Assembly (NCBI RefSeq): GCF_043290135.1
Contig: NC_134710.1
Location: 992,001-1,056,000 of the forward strand
Direction: 5' to 3'
DNA length: 64,000 bases
From: Rhipicephalus microplus
Lineage: Eukaryota; Arthropoda; Arachnida; Ixodida; Ixodidae
Under the pieces are notes generated by a model. That model saw only the letters and a list, made by a program, of their open reading frames with translations. It had not been told where the DNA came from and ran no database searches. Below, piece by piece: positions 11,097 to 23,470 of this stretch. How positions within the stretch are numbered: position 1 is the first letter of the stretch; each line of letters starts with the position of its first letter. A program made the position numbers and the translations under genes.

Positions 11097-11855
11097 TTAA
11101 CTCCCGGTGAGGTTGTTGCATGGCGAGTCAAAAGAGTTTGAGGCCTTGGCGGAGTAGGCTCGTTTACCGAGTTCGTCTGCAGTTTCGTTCTTCGAGTTGC
11201 CGACGTGTAAAGAGAAGCACTGGAGCACAAGATCACGGCTGCGCTCTTGAAGGGCCAGTAGGCTGCGTTCAGCACGCTGAGCCAGGAGCGGGCCATGTTC
11301 CTCCCTCACGAGCTGGCTCAGGGCAGATTTTGAATCACAGATAATTGCTGCGCTCATGACGGCTGGCGACTCGCGTAGGAGGTCGGTAGCCAACAAATGC
11401 CCAACTAGCTGAGCTGCTGTGGAGGATGCAGAATACTGCAAGCGGCACTGTTGCGCCGTGCCAAGTTGAGGGGCTATGCAGGTGGCCGTAGCAGAGCCAT
11501 CCCGCTGAATGGACCCATCAGTGAACACTTGCGTCGTTCCAGACAGGTCCCCGTACGTTTGCGCCGCAAACTCATGCGTCATGGCACTGAGCGGGGTGTG
11601 GCGCTTTGATCGGACTTCCAGCAAGTGCAGGTTCACTCGAAGGGGCGCTCGCTGGTGAGAGAGCGGCCAGCGCGAAGAGCCCGTGGGATCGTCAGCCACA
11701 ACGCCATCGTAGACGTCCAGGAGTTGTCCGACACGAGAATTCGGCACAGCACGTAACCGCGTGAGCAAGGAGCCAGCATGCGCTGCCCTGTGGAGATGCT
11801 CCAAGTGGCACAGTGCCTGCAGGTCCACTGTGTGCAGAACAGTGTTGCATTGCAC
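11097..11855 (-). pseudogene. LINE RNase H domain
   Basis: Recognisable RNase H motifs occur in order within a 252-codon frame. VFTDGS carries the first Asp. STAAQLVG is where the catalytic Glu should be, and here it is Gln. IICDSKSAL carries the second Asp, and HVGNSKNETADELG carries the His/Asp end motif. The role would be to remove RNA from the RNA-DNA hybrid during retrotransposition. The Glu-to-Gln change and the missing reverse transcriptase indicate an inactive copy. The upstream 100 residues are the linker after the reverse transcriptase. Confidence 0.65.
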
Positions 11856-11880
11856 CTAAGAGAGGAGGAAGGCACTTGAG

Positions 11881-12258
11881 TAGGGTGAGGGCACGTGCTG
11901 ATGAGGCTTCATGGGGAGCAAGTGCCCTTTTGTGACCTCCTGCCAACGGCCATGGCCTTCGCAGCCTAAAATGCAAGAGCTCGGAAACGCCAATGCATCC
12001 AGCAACAATCTCGTAAAGGTATTGCCAAAATGATCACTTGTCAGGTAAGCAAATTGGGTACGAGTAAATTCAAATGGGAATATTGCACGGCATTAAAGAA
12101 TTTTTCAGTTTCCCTGTTTTTGAAGAACAGCTCTAAAGCCCTAATTTTCTGGCTCCTGCAACTATTTTTTAGGGTTCTGTAAAAGATGCATCAGCAGGGT
12201 TCTACGTCTAATAGGCAAGCGCTGCAATTTTTCTATGCAAAACGTTGAGCCACGCCAA
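11881..12258. other. No recognisable gene
   Basis: Short unassigned spacer between the LINE fragment and the tandem array. Confidence 0.4.
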
Positions 12259-13017
12259 AAGGTAGTGTTTTGAAGATGGAGCACGAAATGTGTACTGTAG
12301 CTGCAGAGAAATCATAGCTAGTTGGGCAGGTCAACACAAATGATGCTCACAACACAAACGCAAGTAGCTTTTCTGTGCACCAAATGTATTCCCATCATCT
12401 ACAAATCGCACAACTAGACAAGCAAGCAAGCAGACAGAATCTCATTAGGGAAAACACTTGCACAGCAGCCTATAGCACAATAATACATGTAGTTGTTGAC
12501 CCATGGCACCATACTGCGGCTGAAACTATGCAACCAGCTGCTAAATCCATAAATCATGTGATATATTAAAAAATCTGCATGTGACGGTAGTCTCAAATAT
12601 TTTCAAACTTGAAAGTTTATGCATAATTTATACTGTAAGGTGTAGAGAACCCTAAACATGCTCACCAGAGGAGTGAAAGAGTGACAACTTTGTATACTGA
12701 AGGGGTGAGAGATGCAAGGTCACGTAGGCTGTCGGCTGTGATTTTATATTACTTCTAAAGCCTGTTTCATAAACCACGTCTCTCCTTGAAATAATGAAAA
12801 CAGCACTGCGAGTACATTTTAACTGCATTCCCACTGTCTACGAATTTCAAAGCTAGACATGTATGCAAGCTGCAACAGTGTTATTGGGTGAGTGACAGGA
12901 CAGTGGCTTGTAACACACTAATCCATGTAACCAGCACTGACCTGTGGGAAAAAAAAAATGCAACCAGCTGCTAAGCAAATAAATTAAGGCTTTGCATTTC
13001 TAAGCCGCTGATATATT

Positions 13018-13520
13018 TAAGGGGCCCTTTTCAAGTAGCCATGGAATGGATGCACTCAAAGAGCTTATAGTCTCACAAATTCGCCCTCCCCCAATAAAAA
13101 TTCTAGAATCCGTCTAGTACGAGCCGAGTTACAAAGATTTACAAAGTTACGTTGCAAAATGTCACGCGCACCTTAATTGTGACTGAGTACTTTATCCTTT
13201 TTGATTCTTTGACTACCCAGCTATCTCGGCTTTTTCAGTGCGATCACGCACCTACGCGTGGACAAATCGTGGCGACCTCGTAATGACAGAGCGCACAAAA
13301 TTCAAATTGGCGAATGGCTGATGTAATGGCTAGGATAATGACTGTGACGAGTGATTTTTGGGCTTCTGTCATTTGTTGAGAGAAAAAAAAGCAATATTCA
13401 GCTGGCTCTGAAGTTTATCAAGAATTCTGGGCCGCATGCTGAACTATAATATTTGGCTCACTTGTTCTCGGGAGCCTCTACTATCGATTGCCAGTGTTTT
13501 CTGACCATGCTCAAAAAGTG
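13018..13520. mobile_element. MITE-like insertion within tandem array
   Basis: This breaks the second array unit. It starts with AAGGGGCCCTTTTCAAGTAG and ends with CTCAAAAAGTGTT. The resemblance to the GGGGCCCTGAAACACTTTT ends seen at 52184 suggests a decayed terminal inverted repeat. No coding capacity. Confidence 0.4.
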
Positions 13521-13583
13521 TTGCACGCACATGATGGTTCAATTATTTTGCAACCTGTAAGCTTACGCGCCACTTATATCTTA

Positions 13584-14305
13584 AAGGGACACTAAAGTCA
13601 AATAACAATTTACATCAGAGTGAAAGCTCAATGTATGACAACATCTAAAACGACAATATTATCAACAGCAGTATCCTACTTACAGACAAATTAAGGAGAA
13701 TGCACAAGAATACATGCACCACAGAAGGACATTCTCAAAATGATACCGATGACGTCATACGAACCGCCTACAATTAATCACTAGTAATTGATCTAGCTGC
13801 ACTAAATAAAGAACCTTCTGTGCATCAAGAAACACAATAAAATGCTGCTTGTTCATTTCTGTTTGATTAATGAAAAAAAGAAGAGCCAAATGTTACTATA
13901 GAAAAAAGTGCGAATGGCTCAAAAATTCAATTTTTGCGTGGTTACACTGGACAGGTCGTGTCGTAGCGGGGTGCAGTTGAACCAAAACAAGTCTGCCATC
14001 TTAGAGCCAATGGCAGGAAATTGGTCAATGGTCGTTCTTTCTGCTGTGGCTCCCACTGCTTTACTTCTGTCTACTAGTGTCGGTGACCACGCAGTAAAGC
14101 CGGGCAACATTGTGCACGGCAACAGTGACGTGAGTGGGTCCGCTTCTTGAGACGGCTAATTTGAACTGCGCTAACCCAATGCGGGCCACTAAAACGTGAT
14201 TTCATTTAAAATAAGATTTCCCTTGGCACAAAAGTAACACTACAATGTTTCTGGACCGATATATCAACAATCAACATAGACTTAGTAGTTGCCTCCAGTG
14301 TCCGG
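13584..14305. mobile_element. MITE, TTAAAGGGACACTAAAG family, copy 1
   Basis: The left end TTAAAGGGACACTAAAG is intact. The right end CCAGTGTCCGGGG is a decayed inverted copy. The interior aligns with 51402-52183 through CATCAGA-TGAAAG, TATCAACAGCAGT, AAAATGCTGCTT and CTTGGCAC. Insertion at TTAA within the array would fit piggyBac-related elements, but the duplication is not cleanly preserved. No transposase is present. Confidence 0.6.
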
Positions 14306-15268
14306 GGTAGAGAACTTTTATCATGCTTCCATAGCAGTTCTCCTTGAAATAATGAAAACAGCTGCAAGCATTGCAAGCAGGTTTTATTTGTATCAACTGT
14401 GTTCCAATTGCCTACAAATTTCAGAGCTAGACAAATAAGCAAGCTGCAAACAATGTTATCGGGTGGGACACTTGCATGAGTGACAAGACATTAGCCTAAA
14501 ACACAATAATCCATGCCAATTTCGAACCAGCTCTGACCTGTGGGTGAAAATATGTCACCAGCTACTAAATACATACATAATATAAAATCGAACTTCTAAG
14601 CTGCCGATAAATTAAAAACCCAGTGCGTGATTGTGTTATACTTTGCAACTTGAAAGTATTACACAATTTATATCTTGAAATGTAAAAAAACTTTTATCAT
14701 GCTCCCATAGGTGTTTCACCTTGAAATAATGAAAATAGCTGCAAGCAGGTTTTTTTTAATAATTCTCATCGTCTACATACTTGAGATAGCTAGACAAGCA
14801 TGCAAACAATGTTGTTGGGCGGCACACTTGCAAGAGTGACAGCGGCACAGTAATACACGTAATTCTTGAACCAGCAATGAACTGTGGTTGGAACTGTGTC
14901 ACCAGCTGCTAAATACATATTTCTAAGGCGCTGATATATTGAAAACACAGAGCGTGATGGTTGTCTTAAATATTTTGCAACTAGTAAGCTTATGCGTAAT
15001 TTATATAAATTTACCTTAAGGTGTAGAGAACCCTAAATATGTTCAGCAAAGGTCCTTGTAATAATGAAAACAGCTGCCAATTGTGCAAGAGCACAGATGT
15101 GCTGATTTTATGACAATACTGGGTCCGAGATCAGGATGGCATGAAGAGCAAGCGACTAGATCGAAAGCAAGAAAAATATATTCACCAAGAGGGCAGTGAA
15201 AAGTAGGTGCAGGAAGAATGTATAGCTTGCATAATTAGTGCTGCACTTAGAATCTATCAAAGCCAGTC

Positions 15269-15382
15269 TTAAAAGAGCTTAGCCCGTCGCTTGAGGTCAT
15301 TGCGTTTCCATTCGGGTAGGCGGTAAAACTCCAGCCGGCTCATGTGAAAGAGGGCCTGGAATTCCTCATTGGACAGATGACG
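15269..15382 (-). CDS. abLIM/dematin-type headpiece gene, terminal coding exon
   Basis: This exon encodes the last 37 residues and stop of a villin-type headpiece, a small C-terminal F-actin-binding domain. It starts at RHLSNEEF and contains [16 protein letters not shown] and the hallmark end [10 protein letters not shown], followed by TAA. The acceptor on the minus strand is TTGCTATTTCAG directly before CGT, with a pyrimidine-rich tract. The codon phase at the exon start is 0, matching the donor of the 39079-39150 exon. The W and the K-rich end match abLIM and dematin more closely than villin, whose domain ends in LKKEKGLF. In this family the protein links actin filaments to signalling or membrane complexes in the cytoplasm. 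Confidence 0.88.
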   Translation of the reverse strand, partial: RHLSNEEFQALFHMSRLEFYRLPEWKRNDLKRRAKLF

Positions 15383-15794
15383 CTGAAATAGCAAATCATA
15401 TGCCTCATTAATGCAATCAACTACAGAAAAAAAGCCTCGCATCCTTCTTTTAGTCAATATCAGTGCAGTACCCAATAGTTTATTTCTGAATTAAAGAGGG
15501 GAATACTGTATACTTTGCCGGCAACTATAATTGATGATTTATTTATAGTAAGCAGGAGGACCATAATACAACGGAAGGCAAAAAATGAATGCAGGAGGGT
15601 GCTAGAATGCAGTAGGAACATATTAAAAATCAATAACACTCCCAATCATTCTCTAAATGCTGTAATGTCCCATCACGAGCAAAAAGTTTTTCTTGCAGAG
15701 TGATGTTTTACATATATGATGGACTTCAGCGTTTAAAGAAAGCTATATAGAAATGCCAAGCGGGCAACTTTTCTGCAAGCCTTCAACATAGGAA

Positions 15795-15920
15795 TACAGT
15801 GGTGATGGACGAACAGTAGTGAAACAGAGTACATTGGTTGGGAGCAGTCAAAAGTGCCTTTTGTAGTAGGCTTCAAGCAGCTAGAAATATTTTTTGAGCA
15901 AGCTCTAAAGCAGACAAAAA
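15795..15920 (+). repeat. Dispersed repeat, copy A
   Basis: This shares GGGAGCAGTC, CAAAAGTGCCTT-TGTAG and GAGCAAG-TT/CT-AAGCAG in the same order with 58940-59110. I do not recognise the family. Confidence 0.45.
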
Positions 15921-17224
15921 AATTATTCTGTAAGCATGTGGCACCATTTTACAGTGCTTGTGGAGCAGAATTTTGTAACAGAATGCTGCATTTAGCAAAC
16001 ATTAACCTAAACTGAGAAATAGCCTTATTTAGCTACGTACACACACGTACATATTGCCCTTTTCATTCTATTTTATAAAGCTTATCTCCCAATGGCCACA
16101 TTCGTGCTAGGTGATACTATGCCCCGAGAAAATCTGTTCGTATGAATATATTACAAATAATAACAGCAAACAATTGAGCACTATGAAGGAGCTAGACAAA
16201 CTTTATTTGTCGAAACTTACACCATCTACAACCAACACAAGCTAGGAGAAACTAAGTTTTACCAGCCAAATAACTTATATAAGCAAAATAACAGAACATG
16301 ACCTTAATTTAGATTGTAGAGAAAAAATATTTATTTTCAGAGTACAAGTTCAAAAAACATGCTAACGCAAGAAAACACTCGATCTTATGGATCATAACAG
16401 TACTACTGTAAGCAACAGTAGTAATAGGGCAATGGGAATTTTGTACTGCATGTATTGCGTTACACATAAAAATAGTTGGCATTATATGTCTCGATACACT
16501 CCTTTTGGGACCTATAGTGGGCATTTTGAAAGCCCCGCGCAGCATCACTTGTGGTGCGACGGTTACGCAACGTTGAGAATCGTATAGCAGACAGCAGCTC
16601 CACATTGCCGACAGCTGTGGTGACAAAAGCGCCCGTAGCTGGCACGTTGGCTCTTTGAGCAGAATTTTAAGATATCGTAGGAAGACATTCTTCTGCGATG
16701 CTACTATGAATAAATGGGAAAACCTGCTCGAAAGTGACCATGTTTTCTACGTTAGTAAACACCTTGCTGCTCGTTGTCAGTAGTGACGGCAAATGCATGC
16801 GTCAGGTTTGTGCAATACAAGATGCTTGCTTCATAGCTGTCGCGGTAAGCTGATATTTTTCAAAGTTGGAATATTATTGATGCGTGCCCACTACCCACGT
16901 ACTTGCAAAATACTCACAGCATTTTGAAATATTGATAGCTCCCCAGCCCTTCGCCATGAAAATCATGGGAAGTGGCTGGCGGCAAGCTCATTTATTGCGG
17001 CTTCGTGCCATGGCGATTTGCAGTCACAAATCTCGCGAATTGTTTTGCTTGAAATTGTCGCGGCATCATCCTCAGTCATCATGACTATGCTCTTCACCTC
17101 ACCGCTCGCACAGCCATGCTAAGAGCTTTAGGCGCGGGGAAGAAAGAGAACAGTTAATGGAGAGTACCTTAGTAACCTGCGCTTTGCCGATCAATATATT
17201 TACACAGCCCAAGACTACGAGTAG
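15921..17224. other. No recognisable gene
   Basis: Intronic sequence. Short frames on both strands at 16309-16645 show no motif I can name, although the region around 16500-16700 is less AT-rich than its surroundings. Confidence 0.4.
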
Positions 17225-18130
17225 TTATGACTAACTACAGAAGAAGAGACAAGGACAGAAAGAGCGCTGACTTCAACTGAAATTTTATTAGTGAAAACGC
17301 TGGAAATATATACTCGTGACAGAACATCACCGCACAATCGCACAACCTATTGCATCACAGCAAGATAATCATCATCTCATTATATGGTTACAAAACGCCA
17401 CAGCTCAGCACAAGTTCACAATCTATTGTGTCAAAGCCAGAAACTCGATTTCTTTTTTAGTCAGAGCAAGCGAAGGCATGCTGCTACATCGATCACCCAG
17501 CATTTGCATTTCATTGGCTACAACAGTGCACTTTTCGAATTCCGGTCTGCAACCACAATCCCTACATACAATGAATGCCCAAAAGCTTTTCGAATTCCGG
17601 TCTGCAACCACAATCTCTACAATGAATGCTCAAATGACATTGCACAGCTGAGTATACATGGTGATGATGCTTCTTTAAATGCTCATTCAGGCACCGGCCC
17701 GTTTGCCCAACATATATCTTGCCGCATGACAACAGGAGCAAATAAACCACGGCTATCGCACATGCTACGAATAGCCTTCTATGTTCGATTGTGCAGCAGC
17801 TCTTTTGTGCGGACTGCGGATTCACCCATTTGCAGATTGCTGAAAGCTTTTTCTGGGGCAGAGAAAACCACTTTCACATCTACCTTATCACCTATCTTTT
17901 TCAAATTGGAGAAATCCTATGTAGATAGGTAATCACAGCCATGCGCTTTGAGCTGCTAGCCACGCAGTTCACTGGTGCTTCTCGTCCTTGTTTAATGGTC
18001 CTAAGCACCAGCACATGATCGGGGAAACCAGCGCTGATCAGACGGGAAGCCTGCTCAACAAAGCTGCTGAATAACGAGTGGCCGCAAGACTTTTGGAGGG
18101 CATTTCTTAAACAATAATTAGCCATCCCTC
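17225..18130 (-). mobile_element. Penelope-like element 3' part with GIY-YIG domain
   Basis: Minus-strand remnant. From 18125 downward the linker after the reverse transcriptase is visible (LQKSCGHSLFSSFVEQ, SAGFPDHVLV, VITYLHRISP). From 17825 the GIY-YIG nuclease follows, with YVGQTGRCLNEHLKKH and the cysteine motif HCRDCGCRPEFEK. A typical 3' UTR with GACAAGGACAGAAAGAGCGC extends to about 17225. The frames are broken. Penelope-like elements pair a telomerase-like reverse transcriptase with this nuclease. The RT is missing here. Confidence 0.75.
17532..17637. repeat. 55-bp tandem duplication in PLE nuclease
   Basis: TTTTCGAATTCCGG begins at 17532 and again at 17587, and the following bases (TCTGCAACCACAATC) are repeated with few changes. 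It duplicates the region encoding CGCRPEFEK of the GIY-YIG domain. The offset of 55 is not a multiple of three. Confidence 0.8.
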
Positions 18131-18411
18131 TCTTTATGAACTTTGAATGAGCCGACGAGTACGGTAGAAGAGGTTTGCGACGATAAATAAGAAACCAAAT
18201 AACGTAGATCAGGCAAACGAAAAGGAAGGAGCACTCCTATTACAATTGAAACTACGATTTGCCTTATCTCAAAATATACACTAGCCCAGGCATAGCTCCG
18301 TTTTGTAATCAAGTGAACGGCATGCGTATTCAGCTTTTTACGAGACCGAAACACAACGTGATACATGCAATTGGCAGCACGAGTTGCAGCGCAGAGCTAC
18401 TTCAAAAACAG

Positions 18412-18756
18412 TTAAGGCCTATTCTGTAGCATAGCAGCAACGTAGCACAAAAGTGCTTGTGAGAGGCTCGCTACACATGTGCCTTTATCAACATTGGGAT
18501 CGCTGGACAAGTTCTTCAACTTGAGGTAAATCTGATGCAGTTCGCCGAAGAGTCTTGATGTTTGCACGCACAGTGCAACCATTTCTCCTGTTTTGCCAGC
18601 GAAATTCTTTATTTCGATGAGAATGAGGCAGTCTGCAGCCAGCACCCTTTTGCCTTCGACAAAGCAACGGAATCCGATGCCACAATTAAGAAATTTCAGC
18701 ACAGTGCCAAGCGAAAGTGCTGAATTGATATAGTGTACTAGAATATAGGGTAGCAT
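18412..18756 (-). pseudogene. Decayed SWIM-like zinc-finger ORF
   Basis: A 114-codon minus-strand frame contains GKTGEMVALCVQTSRLFGELHQ-type sequence and ends in GTCVASLSQALLCYVAAML. This resembles the SWIM motif (C-x-C, then C-x-H) of transposon-related or YqaJ-associated proteins in arthropods. The last cysteine and histidine are not both kept: CYV stands where CKH is expected. I infer an old domesticated or mobile-element fragment; the assignment is weak. Confidence 0.35.
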
Positions 18757-21090
18757 GTTCAGGTGTCCTCATTTTCCATGCATCGCGTGAAGCAGCCGCA
18801 TTATTTCAAGCTTAAAAAACAAACAAACAAAGCACTCTACAGGTCCTGTCGTACAGCTATGGGCATTGGCATGGGTTCAAAAAAAGCAGTGCCCTCCCCC
18901 CTAAGCAGCATTAGCCCTTCCCTCTCCCACCCTCGCTAACTTCCCCGAAGACTATTTTTTATAGTCCTGCGGACATCGGTGACCAGAGACTTTCCAGAAT
19001 AGTCATTTCAATCACGATGTCAAAAAGAAAAACAGTCTGTGAGCGCAAGTAGCTAGGCACCAACAAAGCAAAAATTAAGCTACCCAGCTATGAATGCATT
19101 TTCCCCTGCAAATTCTGCCCACGGCATTTTTCTGATTGGAAACCAAAATTTTCTTTTCAGACAACCTTCTTTGACCTTGCATGAGCTACGCCTGGGTTGT
19201 TTGCTAGCGACATGGTGCTTTTGCGCTTCAGATATTTTCACCTGGGTGAAGTAAAGCCCCTCCATCGCATCTACTGCTGCTTTTTCAAGTAGTGCCAACC
19301 ATTGTTCTGCTGCCACATCCGCTGCCTAGTTTTGGTTTCAAAGCTTCTGAGAGGAAGTTATTAAGCCACCTCCTTCCGCCTTTCCCTTCCATCTTGTTTC
19401 TGCGCAGGCGAGAAAGTAAATATTTTCTTCCTCGTACCACAAGTGTTGTCCAGAGTTTCATCCTACGCTTGTGAGGAATGCCACCTCTCTGCTGTGGACT
19501 AGGCTGCCCGACATGGTCCACAAACGAGCGGTGGGATAGCATGAAAGAGGCAGGGTGGGCGCATCGGGCGGTGTGAGCTTTTTTTACTTCACTCTAGTCA
19601 TAAGGTGCATAGCATATGAGGCAACGTTTATAGATACTTTTAAAGATGATAGTCTTTCTTGGGAACTTTCAACGCAAAAATTTTGGTCTGTCTGTCTGTA
19701 CATTTGTCTGTTCGTCCACTCTTAACGGCATTGGGTACTTGAAACGTCCGACTCCATCTGCAGCGCCCGCCTATGTTGCTCAAGGTTGAGCATTCATGCT
19801 TGTGCAGTTGTCAATTAAAAAGCAATTATTGGGCATGCCTGGGCAACCATAACAACACGCATATATTCTGCATGTGCATCTCTTACTAAAAAAAGCATAC
19901 ATAAGTAATTTTAAGGACCGTAGCGCTTATCACGCTGCGCTGACCATGCAACACTTGCACGGAAAGGCGAGTGTTTCCAACGCTTTGCTAAAACGAAACG
20001 GTAGTGGCACCCACCTGTCGCCTTGCAATCTACACCTTATCACCTCTGAGATAAGCGCGCACACCCGTCTCAGAGCCACGCGCTTTGTTTTGCAAGACAA
20101 CTGCCAGATGTCGCTTATGTCTCATGTGTGACGTGACTTGATGCGCTCGTTCGCCTCCGCTGCACGCTCGAGGCACCCTAACGCAGCGCCTGCAGAATGC
20201 CATTCACCGATTTTCTCGCGCAGAACATCAAATAAATGTCTTGTTCATTCTCTCCACACGCAAGACTATCGTCTTTCGACGACATTTGCAGATTACATGC
20301 AGATACGGGGCCAATTTTTTCAGTTTTGGAACTCCCCGCTTCAACTTCGGTGAGCAGGCGGCCGGCTACAGTTCCCGCCACCGCGGCGCTGCAGTCGAAC
20401 TTTGTGCCAAGCAAACGAGGGTCATCTGCTGCAGCTAGGCGCTGTGTAGTTGGTGTGCAGCATTTACACAACGATTTCATGTTGAGAATGGCACACTGCA
20501 ACTTCTTGATTTAGGCATGAGGAGTATAACGTCAGGCCTAGATGCATGTGTGGCGTCTTTCTGGGCCCTTGGTAAAAATAATAGCTTGCGAAAGCATGGT
20601 GCTAGGCGAGCATTTGTTTATAAAAAAGCCATCTTGCTGCCCTGTAACTTTTTGTTCTTCTGGGTAGTAGAAACAAAATTTGGAGCTAAATTGTATTAGC
20701 CACGTCTCAATGAAGCTTCGGTGAAAGCTGCGACTCATCTAGTTCCAGCTTAGTTGTTTAGAAGCTGTTTTCGCGAGATTTAGCATAGGGATCTTCGACA
20801 TTGTGCACATAAACTTCGCGCAGTGATAAGCATCCCGGTGGGCCGTACCCTAAAGGCAGTTCAAACCGAGCCATTGCCGTGAGATATAAGTCACATTTAA
20901 AATCCCACTGAAACAACGCTATTTCTCTGTTTAACTGGTATAAACCAGTGCACTTCTGAAGTATTCATACTTAAGAGTGTCTATCAGTAGATAATACTTG
21001 GGATCACTTAAACAAAAAATATATACTTTTGTGAAAATTGAAAAACATCAGTGCACCGATAAAAGAACACTTGCCATGATCACACACTAG
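18757..21090. other. No gene identified; GC-rich patch at 20000-20450
   Basis: Short frames on the minus strand at 19080-19542 and on both strands at 20138-20514 have no motif I recognise. The GC-rich patch near 20000-20450 could be part of a DNA element. I could not find its ends. Confidence 0.35.
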
Positions 21091-21325
21091 TTAATTTGTG
21101 GGGTTTAACGTCCCAAAACCACCATATGATTATGAGAGACGCCGTAGTCGAGGGCTCCGGAAATTCTGACCACCTGGGGTTCTTTAACGTGCACCCAAAT
21201 CTAAGCACACGGGCTCACAACATTTCCGCCTCCATCGGAAATGCAGCCGCCGCAGCCGGGATTCAAACCTGCGACCTCCGGGTCAGCAGCCGAGTACCTT
21301 AGCCACTAGACCACCGCGGCGGGGC
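21091..21325 (-). repeat. Ruka-type SINE, near full length
   Basis: A minus-strand copy with intact A box (TGGTCTAGTGGCTAAGG) and a B box with one change (GGTTTGAATCC). Its body closely matches the copy at 1838-2083. I do not see a clear target-site duplication. It lies in the headpiece gene intron, in the same orientation as the gene. Confidence 0.85.
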
Positions 21326-21956
21326 GGAAATAAACAGGGAACTGGTCACTTCTCAATGCCCATGCGCCATGGTAGATTTCGACTTTTCCATTCATGATAT
21401 GCTTATATGTCTTCAGGATGTTGCTTTCTTAAAAGTGAACATCGTCCACCTTGCGCATCTCTCCCAAACTTTCCCATGAATATTTCCCAATTCTGCAGTA
21501 ACAGCGGGTCGGATGGCGAAGAGAAGTGGCGTTTCTCGGGGCTTTTCCTGTACCCGCTGGTGTGCCTGGTCACAATACACATCGTTCTGATGTCCGGAAG
21601 GTCTGAGCTACAGCGCACAGAATAGCAGCAACAGTAGAATTAACCTCGACAGACGTACACATGTGCTCAGTATGTCAACACGTGGTCAATGCTTAGATTG
21701 TGCCTGCGATGTCAACAATCGAAGGTGTCTACGTCGTAGATGTTCGAGTATCTTTGTGACTGTAGGTGTCCAATTGTCCTCAAAAACCGCTGAAGCGTGC
21801 CACGTGTATAGAAAGCGATGAGACTGTGGGGCCTCGATGTGGAGAGCGCCATGCTCTGGGGGTAAACGGACACAGTGGACACGGTTGAACTGAACCAAAA
21901 CAACACATTCATTTAACTGCTTTTAGAACAACGATATTGTCAGCCAAATTAATACA

Positions 21957-22060
21957 GTAGACTCCCTTTAGGACGAACTCGAAGGAACCAGAATAATTTG
22001 TTCGTCTTATCAGGAATTGTCTTATCAGAAGTCCCTCCAAAAACCAAATGCTAACATGCC
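21957..22060. repeat. pogo/Tigger-like terminal sequence
   Basis: It begins CAGTAGACTCCCTTTAGGACGAACTC, the style of pogo-group terminal inverted repeats, then repeats a TTCGTCTTATCAG-like motif. I could not locate the matching right end. Confidence 0.35.
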
Positions 22061-23470
22061 AAGTGCACCCAAACATGTTGCTTGAAAACCGACTGAAGTA
22101 TATTTATATTGACCAGGAAAGGAACAAGAAGAAACATTTATTTAGCTCAGCTTGATAAAAACTATGGTTTTAAGTAGAGCATTTAGACTAATGTAACATG
22201 TACTTGATTTTGCAAGTTCATAATAAATATGCTCATGAATGAATTGCTACCGCATTTTAACTAAAAAACTGTAGTATGACCATATTTTCACAATTAGAAA
22301 ACCATAAAAAAAGGACAAGCACAACTTTTCTTGAAAGAATGGAATTATTTTGGCTGTTCACCTTCTGAGAGGCTGTTTCACTATCACCTTTGAATATGCC
22401 TCCCATACGCCAAGTTGCTAATAGAAGTCTGCAAGCTTTTCTTTGAGGTTCGTATATTTTCTTATTTGCATACCACAGCAACTTTTTCTGAAGGATATGC
22501 AGCTGAACGTTTTCATTTATACTACTCACAATCACAAGCCTCAAGCATGCTAAGAAGACACGACACAGCTATATTAGGGTGCAAAATGACCTTTCTTTGT
22601 CGTGCACTTTCATAATGAAAGTGGCGCATCTGGATTTGCTGCATTTCACTGTGAACAGATACGATGTACAGAGGCCCTATGAAAAACAACAACTGACCAC
22701 ATGTTCACAGGTGCCATTGTGTGACGGAAATGACAATGCATCTGACTACTTTGGTGGGAGTACAAGTGCCGCATATGCGGTTTCAGTTTCATGTGGTTAA
22801 AATCTTTAATCCTGCTTTCACTTTCATTTGGCTTTCTTGCACCCCCCTCCCCTTTCCTTTGCATTCTCCCCTCGAGCAAAGCTCTAGTCCTTAATCAAAC
22901 CGAATCAAACAAAAGTGAAAATAAGAAATGCGCGGCAATACAACTTTCTCAGCTGGACCACAATCTTGAATCCGAAGATACTTGTACCACCTTGCCCTAA
23001 TTTGAGGAGCCTCTAACATCCAGGCACCCTCTCACCATTGGCTAAATCATCTCTCGCAGGTAAGCTTCCACAGAAAATAGTACGGCTCCAGTCTTTGCCA
23101 TAGAAAACATTTGAGCACACCAACAGTTAGAGAAAAAAAAGGCTATTCGAAGCTGATTCATTGCTTTTTTTCCCCCTTACTCTTTGAGGACCCGACATTA
23201 GCATGTCCCACTATAGTGGTTAGCTAACCTGTAACATGCACATATTTTTTGTTAATTATTTAGTGTGCTCCTTGTTTTGGCCCTTAAGGTGGTTTTCCAC
23301 CTGCACGTTTTGCAGGTTCTGTACTGTTTATCATAAGTTATTTAAGCCTGATACAGAGAGGAAGGATCTGAAATGTGTGGTACTGCATAAAACTGCATGC
23401 GTTCCGCGTAATTCCCTTCACTGTGTTCTCACCATCTGATATTTAGAGCCAGAGACAAACCAATACCGCA
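22061..23470. other. No recognisable gene
   Basis: AT-rich intronic sequence without motifs I can name. Confidence 0.4.

Larger units (their letters stand above)
10440..11880 (-). mobile_element. LINE with RNase H domain, 3' part
   Basis: Minus-strand remnant holding an RNase H domain (11097-11855) followed by the C-terminal region (10681-10926). An RNase H after the reverse transcriptase occurs in the I, R1 and LOA-like LINE groups. The reverse transcriptase itself is absent, so the copy is 5'-truncated near 11880. The end nearest 10440 is poly-purine rich on the plus strand. Confidence 0.65.
12259..15090. repeat. Degenerate tandem array, about 335-430 bp units
   Basis: Four units and a partial fifth share the order CCTTGAAATAATGAAAACAGC, then a CTAGACAAGCA-like block, ACCAGCTGCTAA, and GTGTAGAGAACCCTAAA. 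CCTTGAAATAATG anchors lie near 12784, 14342 and 14719, with a variant (CCTTGTAATAATG) at 15054. ACCAGCTG-type anchors lie near 12533, 12963, 14557 and 14901. Subtracting two insertions (13018-13520 and 13584-14305) restores a spacing near 335 between the second and third units. The array begins about 180 bp past the stop codon of the headpiece gene, so part of it may be in its 3' UTR. A minus-strand AATAAA lies at 14383-14388 inside one unit. Confidence 0.75.

Noticed and set aside
15269..15382. Assignment of the headpiece to villin or supervillin
   Set aside because: The end [10 protein letters not shown] and the preceding exon LYPYHLL...VDRCHLE fit abLIM/dematin better; no gelsolin repeats are seen nearby.
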